DNA from: Deltaproteobacteria bacterium
GTDB taxonomy: Bacteria > Desulfobacterota > Deferrimicrobia > Deferrimicrobiales > Deferrimicrobiaceae
Reading direction: 5' to 3'
DNA length: 7,538 bases
Assembly: GCA_025357175.1 (NCBI GenBank)
Contig: JANXPS010000012.1
Coordinates: 1-7,538 of the forward strand
Shown here: positions 1 through 4,630 of the stretch, in pieces
Position numbering within the stretch: the first letter of the stretch is position 1
Layout of the letters: each line of letters opens with the position of its first letter
Position numbers and translations under genes: made by a program
The notes under the pieces: generated by a model
The model's input: only the letters and a program-made list of their open reading frames with translations
What the model was told of the DNA's origin: nothing
Database searches by the model: none

Positions 1-864
1 GGGGGGATTGGCGAGGACGAAGTCGAACGTGCCCGTCGCGTCGTGCGGGTCGTCGTAGTAGCTGTTGACGTTGCCGCCGTGGCGGATGTCGCCCTCGAGG
101 CCGTGGACGGCGAGGTTGAGCCGGCAGAGGCGCCCGGTCTCGTCGGTCTTCTCGACGCCGCAGATTGAAAGCTCTGCTGCGGGGTTCTTCCGGTGCTCGG
201 CCACGAAGCGCGCCGACTGGACGAACATGCCGCCCGATCCGCACGCCGGGTCGAGGATGCGGCCGTGGAACGGCTCGATCACCTCGGTCAGCAGCCGGAC
301 GATGCCGCCGGGGGTGTAGAACTCGCCACCTTTCTGCCCCTCGGTGCGCGCGAACTCGCCGAGGAAATATTCGTAGATGCGGCCGAAGGCGTCGTAGTCG
401 ATGGCGGCGGGAATCTCGGACACCTTCTTGAGCAGTTCCTTAAGCAGCGTGCCGGTGAACAGGTTGTACGTCTTGGGCAGCACGCCTGCGAGCTGTGCGT
501 TGTGCTTCTCGATTTCGCGCATGGCCGCGTTGACCTGCGCGCCGATGTCCTCGGCTTCGGGACGGTGGAGCAGGTGGTCGAACCGCGCCTCGGGCGGCAG
601 ATAGAGAACGCCGTCGGCCTGGTAGGCGGCGGGCTCGTCCAACCGGCTGCCGCGGCGGGAGGAGGATGCGGTCTTTTCCAACTTCGCGCGCTGCGCCGCG
701 AACCGGACCTCGGCGAAACGGAGGAAGATCAGGCCGAGGACGGGCGCGGAATACTCCTGCGACTTGAGCCCCGAGTTGGCGCGGAACTGGTCGGCGGCAT
801 CCCACAAGCGCCGTTCGAGCGTGGCGGTGGCGGCGTCTTTTTCGGAGGGTGCGACCCAGTGCAT
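1..864 (-). CDS. hsdM: Type I restriction-modification system DNA methyltransferase subunit HsdM, N-terminal 288 codons (C-terminus beyond left edge)
   Basis: HsdM is the modification subunit of a type I R-M complex. It transfers a methyl group from S-adenosylmethionine to N6 of adenine at the site chosen by HsdS, and is also needed for cleavage with HsdR. The translated protein starts MHWVAPSEKD. It has an HsdM N-terminal helical region (about residues 10-150) with the stretch LGLIFLRFAEVRF, then the hallmark GGEFYTP just before the catalytic domain, then SAM-binding motif I DPACGSGGMF at residues 205-214. It reaches the catalytic NPP at residues 286-288, which is the last codon in the window; the aromatic residue that should follow is outside. 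No stop or frameshift occurs in the visible part. The ATG at 864 is supported by AAGGAG at 880-875, 10 nt upstream and inside the preceding toxin gene. Only 4 nt separate it from that gene's stop, so it is co-transcribed with the AbiE pair. GGEFYTP and the N-terminal region favour HsdM over a BREX PglX. Very few codons end in A/T (6 of the first 40). Confidence 0.95.
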   Translation of the reverse strand, partial: MHWVAPSEKDAATATLERRLWDAADQFRANSGLKSQEYSAPVLGLIFLRFAEVRFAAQRAKLEKTASSSRRGSRLDEPAAYQADGVLYLPPEARFDHLLHRPEAEDIGAQVNAAMREIEKHNAQLAGVLPKTYNLFTGTLLKELLKKVSEIPAAIDYDAFGRIYEYFLGEFARTEGQKGGEFYTPGGIVRLLTEVIEPFHGRILDPACGSGGMFVQSARFVAEHRKNPAAELSICGVEKTDETGRLCRLNLAVHGLEGDIRHGGNVNSYYDDPHDATGTFDFVLANPP

Positions 865-868
865 GGGA

Positions 869-1756
869 TCAGGACTCCTTCATCGTAAATCCGTCCCGGA
901 AAGCGGTCAGGAATTGTTCCGCTCTTCGGGCACCGGGATCGTCCCCCGAAATGAGCGCGAAGCTCAAGAGCTGGTCGGCAAGTTGCTGCATCAATTGCGA
1001 GTCGGCGAACAGGTTCCGCACCACGTTCGCGGTCCGGGGGATGCAGCGCAAGGCGGCATCCTTCCCCAAGAGCATGGCGCCCGCCAGTTCCGGATCGAAT
1101 CCGGCCGCCGTCAGCAATGGCTGTTCGGTATCGTAAAGACGCTCCAGGTTCCCGGCCTCATGATAATTCCTGGCGAGCGCCAGGAAGTCCGTCGCATCCT
1201 TGTTCGTTTCGAGATGACGATCCCGCCAGGCGATAAGTTTGAGCACGGCGAGCGACGGCAAGGAAACCACGCGAACCCGGAGATCGTCGCCAAGGGCCAG
1301 GACCAGCGCCGATTCGTGCGCTTCGGCAAAACCCGCCACATTCATCAGGACATCCTGCCCCGGCGGCCAGGCGAGGGTTGCGTCATCTCTTTCGATCATC
1401 CCGAATGGAATCAGGTCGAGAGGGATCCCGAACGCGTCTTCCCGTTCGGAATAGATCAGCCGCTGTGCGGCGCCTGTGGCCCGAAAACCGTTGCCTTCCC
1501 GGACCAGGTTCGACTTGAGGCGCTCGAATCGTTCCCAGTCGGCAACGAAAATCCCAAGGTCGACGTCCTGAGTGGCCCGGAGCGGATCGCATCCGAAAAT
1601 GTGGAACAGGACGATGTCCCGCGCCAAGGCCCCTGCGACGAAGAACGTGATGCCCGCCGCTGCCGCGGCCGAATCGACCCGCCGCAGGATATCGAGCGTC
1701 ACCGGATCGATCGGGCGATCGGGCCGGACCGCGAGCTCAGGAGAGATATCGTTCAC
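869..1756 (-). CDS. AbiEii/AbiGii-family nucleotidyltransferase toxin (type IV toxin-antitoxin, toxin component), 295 aa
   Basis: This is a predicted nucleotidyltransferase of the DNA polymerase beta-like superfamily, resembling AbiEii-type toxins. Those arrest growth during phage infection; characterised relatives such as MenT modify tRNA. Visible motifs are AGALARDI (residues 41-48, the GG/GS-like motif), TQDVDLGI (62-69) with acidic pair D64 and D66, and IPLDLIPFG (111-119) with a third acidic residue, D114. A later region, LKLIAWRDR then KDATDF (172-191), carries the conserved Lys/Arg and Asp of AbiEii proteins. All expected catalytic acids are present, so it is probably active. The start is GTG at 1756: a stop codon lies two codons upstream in frame, so no earlier start is possible. 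The gene overlaps the antitoxin's end by 20 nt with only a weak ribosome site, which suggests translational coupling. Its last codons carry the hsdM ribosome site. The substrate cannot be read from sequence. Confidence 0.88.
   Translation of the reverse strand: MNDISPELAVRPDRPIDPVTLDILRRVDSAAAAAGITFFVAGALARDIVLFHIFGCDPLRATQDVDLGIFVADWERFERLKSNLVREGNGFRATGAAQRLIYSEREDAFGIPLDLIPFGMIERDDATLAWPPGQDVLMNVAGFAEAHESALVLALGDDLRVRVVSLPSLAVLKLIAWRDRHLETNKDATDFLALARNYHEAGNLERLYDTEQPLLTAAGFDPELAGAMLLGKDAALRCIPRTANVVRNLFADSQLMQQLADQLLSFALISGDDPGARRAEQFLTAFRDGFTMKES
875..880 (-). promoter_or_regulatory. Ribosome binding site of hsdM inside the toxin gene
   Basis: AAGGAG on the minus strand lies within the last codons of the AbiEii-like toxin gene (its C-terminus is MKES), 10 nt before the hsdM ATG. 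It is a near-perfect Shine-Dalgarno sequence and supports the ATG at 864. Its position ties hsdM expression to the abiE transcript; no room exists for a separate promoter in the 4-nt gap, though one inside the toxin gene cannot be excluded. Confidence 0.75.
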
Positions 1757-2765
1757 GTATCAACTTCGCGGTTTCGATGTTTCTCGGATCGGACGTGGCC
1801 ATCAGATCGGCGTAGGCGACCAAAGGGGGGACGACTTCCCCGGACATCCCCGCCTCGTTCTCCGGCCAGAACGCCTCCAGAATTTCCACGTCGCCGTCGA
1901 GATCCGGGCGCAGACGACAGGCGAGGATCAACTTGTCCGGCCTGCCTGAAACGTAAACCGTCGCCCGGCTCGGTTTCAGATATCCGGTCAGTTTTTCCCC
2001 GGCGATCTCCCCTCCCCAACAGGCATGGTGGCCGCCGATATTCCGGTCGCGCCACCAACCCGGCTCCGGCGCCTTGAAGCGACGGGCATTCAGCCTGGAC
2101 CGCAGGCTGATCGGATAATGGACCGCCCATTCTTCCAACAATTTCTCACGCATAAGCAATCGGCGGGGGGCCGGATCTTCGGGAGAAAGGTAACCGCGGC
2201 TTTCGAGATCTGACAGGACCTTGCCGACCGTGCCCAGAGCCACTCCGGCCTTCCCGGCGATTTCGCGGTACGGCGCCGTCACCAGAGTCGGGTATTGGAG
2301 AAGGGCAAAGACCACCCGCATCCCCGCGCCGGTCAACGCGCGATACCCCTGCGCAACCCGTTCCTCTGCCGGCCGTCGCCTGCCGGTCGCATACACGAAC
2401 AACCCCGGTGCTTCGAGATACGCGTTTCCCGCTTCGTCCATGAAATTCACGTGCATCTGGCGGCAGCGCTCCGCGATGGCTCCGCTGACGTACGGGGAAA
2501 CCATCAGAAGCGGAAATCCCGCGCGTTCCTGTGTCGCAACGAGCGGTTCGAGCGTGCCGAACCGGTCAACTTTCCTGACTTCCACGGAAAACCGAAAGCG
2601 GTCATGGTTCGTGGAGACCTCGACGATGGCATCGGACCGCCACCGTGCGTCCTCCCGTTCCCGCGCCACCTCTTTTCGCAACAGTTCGGCACGCAGCCCC
2701 GTCGTCGTTTCGAAAGTCGAGATTGCCCGCTCGATAGCATTGTCTTCGCCGATTCGGTCACGCAT
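1737..2765 (-). CDS. AbiEi-family antitoxin / transcriptional regulator (type IV toxin-antitoxin, AbiEi_2-like), 342 aa
   Basis: This is the likely antitoxin and autorepressor of the downstream nucleotidyltransferase. In known AbiE systems AbiEi binds inverted repeats in its own promoter and neutralises the toxin without stable protein contact (type IV). The protein has three visible parts. Residues 1-130 form an alpha/beta region containing SVEVRK (60-65), PLLMVSPYVS (85-94) and VNFMDEAGNAYL (106-117). Residues 149-193 form a winged helix-turn-helix (REIAGKAGVALGTVGKVL followed by a LESRGYL wing). Residues 245-342 are the C-terminal AbiEi domain, with GEKLTGYL (256-263), ATVYVSG, and an ending PLVAYADLM...RNIETAKLIRERYL. 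The order abiEi-abiEii with overlapping ends is typical. The ATG at 2765 has AGGCGGA (2779-2773) 7 nt upstream. Fourteen of its first 40 codons end in A/T, against 6 in hsdM and 6 in rhlE, a weak hint of separate origin. Five GTGAAC repeats upstream fit autoregulation. Confidence 0.85.
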   Translation of the reverse strand: MRDRIGEDNAIERAISTFETTTGLRAELLRKEVAREREDARWRSDAIVEVSTNHDRFRFSVEVRKVDRFGTLEPLVATQERAGFPLLMVSPYVSGAIAERCRQMHVNFMDEAGNAYLEAPGLFVYATGRRRPAEERVAQGYRALTGAGMRVVFALLQYPTLVTAPYREIAGKAGVALGTVGKVLSDLESRGYLSPEDPAPRRLLMREKLLEEWAVHYPISLRSRLNARRFKAPEPGWWRDRNIGGHHACWGGEIAGEKLTGYLKPSRATVYVSGRPDKLILACRLRPDLDGDVEILEAFWPENEAGMSGEVVPPLVAYADLMATSDPRNIETAKLIRERYLS

Positions 2766-2798
2766 CTGCCATTCCGCCTATATTTTTGTCCACGTAAC

Positions 2799-2879
2799 GT
2801 GAACGAGAGGTATCCGTGAACGCTTCCCGTTCACACATCGCAAGCGTACACGACACGTGAACAGTGCGCAACAGTGAAC
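2799..2879 (-). promoter_or_regulatory. Candidate AbiEi operator: five GTGAAC repeats, with a weak candidate promoter for the defence operon
   Basis: The hexamer GTGAAC occurs at 2799-2804, 2816-2821, 2857-2862 and 2874-2879, and in inverted form (GTTCAC) at 2829-2834. The 2816 and 2829 copies form a perfect 7-bp inverted repeat (GTGAACG/CGTTCAC, arms 2816-2822 and 2828-2834) with a 5-nt spacer. Two pairs of direct copies have the same 17-nt period (2799 to 2816 and 2857 to 2874). A weak sigma70-like promoter reading toward the antitoxin gene is TTGCGC (2871-2866), a 17-nt spacer, then TACGCT (2848-2843). It has one repeat within its spacer and another just upstream of the -35. By analogy with AbiEi autorepression this is probably the operator. 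The repeats are seen directly; the protein bound and the exact promoter are inferred. Confidence 0.5.
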
Positions 2880-2912
2880 ATGCGGTCGGAAGAAATGGTC
2901 ACGCAGGCAGGG

Positions 2913-2956
2913 TCCTGCGCCCTAGTCAAGCCGGGGGGTTGCATTTCCCCGCAGGA
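2913..2956. repeat. Interrupted inverted repeat in the divergent intergenic region
   Basis: TCCTGCG (2913-2919) and CGCAGGA (2950-2956) are perfect 7-bp complements separated by 30 nt. The intervening sequence can add a G-run/C-run pairing (the G-run ending at 2938 with CCCC at 2947-2950), leaving the TTGCAT hexamer near the loop. It has no U-tract and no gene runs into it, so it does not look like a terminator. It may be a regulator site or chance. Confidence 0.35.
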
Positions 2957-2967
2957 TGGTGTAGAGT
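2939..2967 (+). promoter_or_regulatory. Candidate sigma70-type promoter for rhlE
   Basis: TTGCAT (2939-2944) is followed by a 17-nt spacer and TAGAGT (2962-2967) on the plus strand. The -35 matches the consensus in its first three bases, the -10 matches 4 of 6, and the spacing is ideal. Transcription from here would give rhlE a leader of about 210 nt, consistent with the long hairpin-bearing gap before its start codon. No better pair was noticed between here and the gene, but this is a by-eye call. Confidence 0.4.
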
Positions 2968-3184
2968 TCGAAGCGCTTGGCAAATCACGAACTGCAATCC
3001 CTTCCTTACCCACCCTGCGAGTGTCCAGGGGCTTTTCCTTCGGAAGATTGGGCGACGGGCAAAGTCCCGTTCCTGCGGATTGCACGTGGTGGTTCCACTG
3101 CAACCGCGGCTTTCCTCCCGGGCACCCTTGCGTGCGCACCGGGAAACTTCCGAACGCCGACGGTAAAAAGAAGGAGATTTCCGC
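2968..3184 (+). promoter_or_regulatory. Long structured 5' leader of rhlE
   Basis: About 217 nt lie between the candidate promoter and the rhlE ATG with no convincing coding content. Two hairpins can be read. One is ACGGG/CCCGT (3055-3059 with 3066-3070, 6-nt loop). The other is a longer stem at 3075-3107: GCGG/CCGC, TTGCA/TGCAA and GTGG/CCAC, 13 pairs with two single-base bulges (A3079, C3085) and loop TGGTT. The leader ends with AAGGAG (3171-3176), 8 nt before the ATG. Long leaders are known for cold-responsive DEAD-box helicase genes in other bacteria; a regulatory role here is inference. No known riboswitch was recognised. Confidence 0.4.
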
Positions 3185-4546
3185 ATGTCGTTTGACCAGT
3201 TCGGGCTTTCGCCCGAGATCCTCCGTGCCGTCAAGGCCGAGAAGTACGAACACCCCACCCCCATTCAAGAGAAGGCCATCCCCCACGTGATCGAGGGGAA
3301 GGACCTGCTCGGCTGCGCCCAGACGGGCACGGGCAAGACCGCGGCGTTCGCGCTGCCGATCCTCAACCGACTCTCCGCCGAGCCGCCCAAGAGCGGGCGC
3401 CGCAACACCCGCTGCCTGGTCCTCTCCCCGACGCGCGAGCTGGCGAGCCAGATCGCCGAATCGTTCACGGTCTACGGCCGCTACACGGGCATGCGCAACA
3501 CCGTCGTCTTCGGCGGCGTGAGCCAGCGGCCCCAGACCGACGCGCTCCGCAAGGGCGTCGACGTTCTCGTCGCCACGCCGGGCCGCCTGCTCGACCTGAT
3601 CCAGCAGCGCTTCGTCCTCCTCGACAAGGTCGAGGTGCTCGTCCTCGACGAAGCCGACCGGATGCTCGACATGGGCTTCATCAACGACATCCGCCGGATC
3701 ATCGAGCTTTTGCCGAAAGTGCGCCAGACGCTGATGTTCTCGGCGACGATGCCCTACGACATCCGCCGCCTGGCCGACACGATCCTGCGCGATCCGGTCG
3801 AAGTCGCCGTGACGCCCGTCGCGGCGACCGCCGACATGATCGATCAGTTCGTCTACTACGTCGAGAAGTCCAACAAGATCGACCTGCTCAAGGAACTGCT
3901 GCACGGCGACGAGATCAAGAACGCGCTCGTCTTCTCGCGCACCAAGCACGGCGCCGACCGGATCGAGCGGTCGCTCGAGCGGGCCGGCATCCGCGTCGAG
4001 GCGATCCACGGCGACCGGTCCCAGAACGCCCGCGAGCGGGCGCTGGCCGCCTTCAAGAAGGGGACGACCCGGGTCCTGGTCGCCACCGACATCGCGGCGC
4101 GCGGCCTCGACATCAACGAACTGTCGCACGTCATCAACTACGACCTGCCCAACGAGCCCGAGAGCTACGTCCACCGGATCGGCCGCACCGGCCGCGCCGG
4201 CCTGACGGGCGTCGCATTCTCCTTCTGCGCCATCGAGGAGCGGCCGTTCCTGCAATCCGTCGAGCGGCTGATCAAGAAGCACCTCAAGGTGGCCGACAAC
4301 CACGCGTACCGCTCCGAGCTCAACCCGGGACCCCCGACCGCGCTCGAACCGACCAAGTCCAAGCTGCTCAAGAACCCTTACGTGATCAGCGCCACCGACT
4401 TCGCCGCATCGGCCGCGGCTGACCCGGCGATGAATGCGGCGCCTCGTCGCCGCTTCGACTCCCCGGGCAAGCCGTCGCGCTACGGCGCCGGCCCCCGCAA
4501 GGAAACGCGCAGGCCGTCGTCGTCTTCCTCCTCGCGTTCCCGCTAG
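3185..4546 (+). CDS. rhlE: DEAD-box ATP-dependent RNA helicase RhlE, 453 aa
   Basis: This cytoplasmic ATP-dependent helicase unwinds short RNA duplexes; RhlE proteins act in ribosome assembly and in RNA decay, often at low temperature. The start MSFDQFGLSPEILRAV closely resembles E. coli RhlE. All family motifs are intact: Q motif PTPIQ (residues 24-28), motif I AQTGTGKT (45-52), Ia PTRELA (82-87), Ib TPGR (131-134), II DEAD (155-158), III SAT (186-188), IV ALVFSRTKHGADRI (247-260), V VLVATDIAARGLDI (297-310) and VI HRIGRTGR (330-337). The two RecA-like domains end near residue 365. A basic, low-complexity tail rich in Arg, Ser and Pro follows and ends in a serine run and RSR, as is usual for RNA-binding tails of this family. 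AAGGAG 8 nt upstream supports the ATG. The gene appears monocistronic, with a long leader and a strong hairpin just after its TAG. Confidence 0.96.
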   Translation: MSFDQFGLSPEILRAVKAEKYEHPTPIQEKAIPHVIEGKDLLGCAQTGTGKTAAFALPILNRLSAEPPKSGRRNTRCLVLSPTRELASQIAESFTVYGRYTGMRNTVVFGGVSQRPQTDALRKGVDVLVATPGRLLDLIQQRFVLLDKVEVLVLDEADRMLDMGFINDIRRIIELLPKVRQTLMFSATMPYDIRRLADTILRDPVEVAVTPVAATADMIDQFVYYVEKSNKIDLLKELLHGDEIKNALVFSRTKHGADRIERSLERAGIRVEAIHGDRSQNARERALAAFKKGTTRVLVATDIAARGLDINELSHVINYDLPNEPESYVHRIGRTGRAGLTGVAFSFCAIEERPFLQSVERLIKKHLKVADNHAYRSELNPGPPTALEPTKSKLLKNPYVISATDFAASAAADPAMNAAPRRRFDSPGKPSRYGAGPRKETRRPSSSSSSRSR

Positions 4547-4556
4547 CCTAATAATG

Positions 4557-4588
4557 ATTCCCCCGGCGCGAATCCGCGCCGGGGGAAT
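4557..4588 (+). terminator. Perfect 14-bp GC-rich inverted repeat after rhlE
   Basis: ATTCCCCCGGCGCG (4557-4570) and its exact complement (4575-4588) flank a 4-nt loop, starting 10 nt after the rhlE stop. The stem is very stable, but a T-run is missing downstream (GTCATCC follows). It may work as a non-canonical terminator, with Rho, or as a 3'-end stabiliser. It separates rhlE from the peptidase gene. Confidence 0.6.
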
Positions 4589-4630
4589 GTCATCCAAGAA
4601 AACCGTTATTCGAAATCGATGAGGCGTGCG

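Noticed and set aside
193..888. 231-codon plus-strand frame over hsdM
   Set aside because: It is opposite the HsdM frame that carries GGEFYTP, DPACGSGGMF and NPP; its own product has no recognisable features.
764..2077. 437-codon plus-strand frame over the toxin and antitoxin
   Set aside because: It spans two convincing minus-strand genes with conserved motifs; its translation looks random.
2758..2772. Four-residue mini-ORF (ATG GCA GAT GCG TGA, minus strand) overlapping the antitoxin start, as a possible leader peptide
   Set aside because: The AGGCGGA site directly abuts this ATG and is well spaced only for the antitoxin ATG at 2765, so translation of the mini-ORF is unlikely.
2778..2809. 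Alternative minus-strand promoter TTCACG / TATAGG just before the antitoxin gene
   Set aside because: The spacer is only 15 nt and the start of transcription would fall within or next to the ribosome binding site.
2799..2879. GTGAAC repeats as a small CRISPR array or replication-type iterons
   Set aside because: The repeat unit is only 6-7 bp, one copy is inverted, spacing varies (13, 17 and 28 nt), and no cas or replication-initiator gene is nearby; an operator is simpler.
4619..4630. Upstream ATG for the M16 peptidase adding MRRA
   Set aside because: No ribosome binding site precedes it, while the ATG at 4631 has GAGG at 6 nt. The extra residues do not change the signal peptide, so the choice is not certain.
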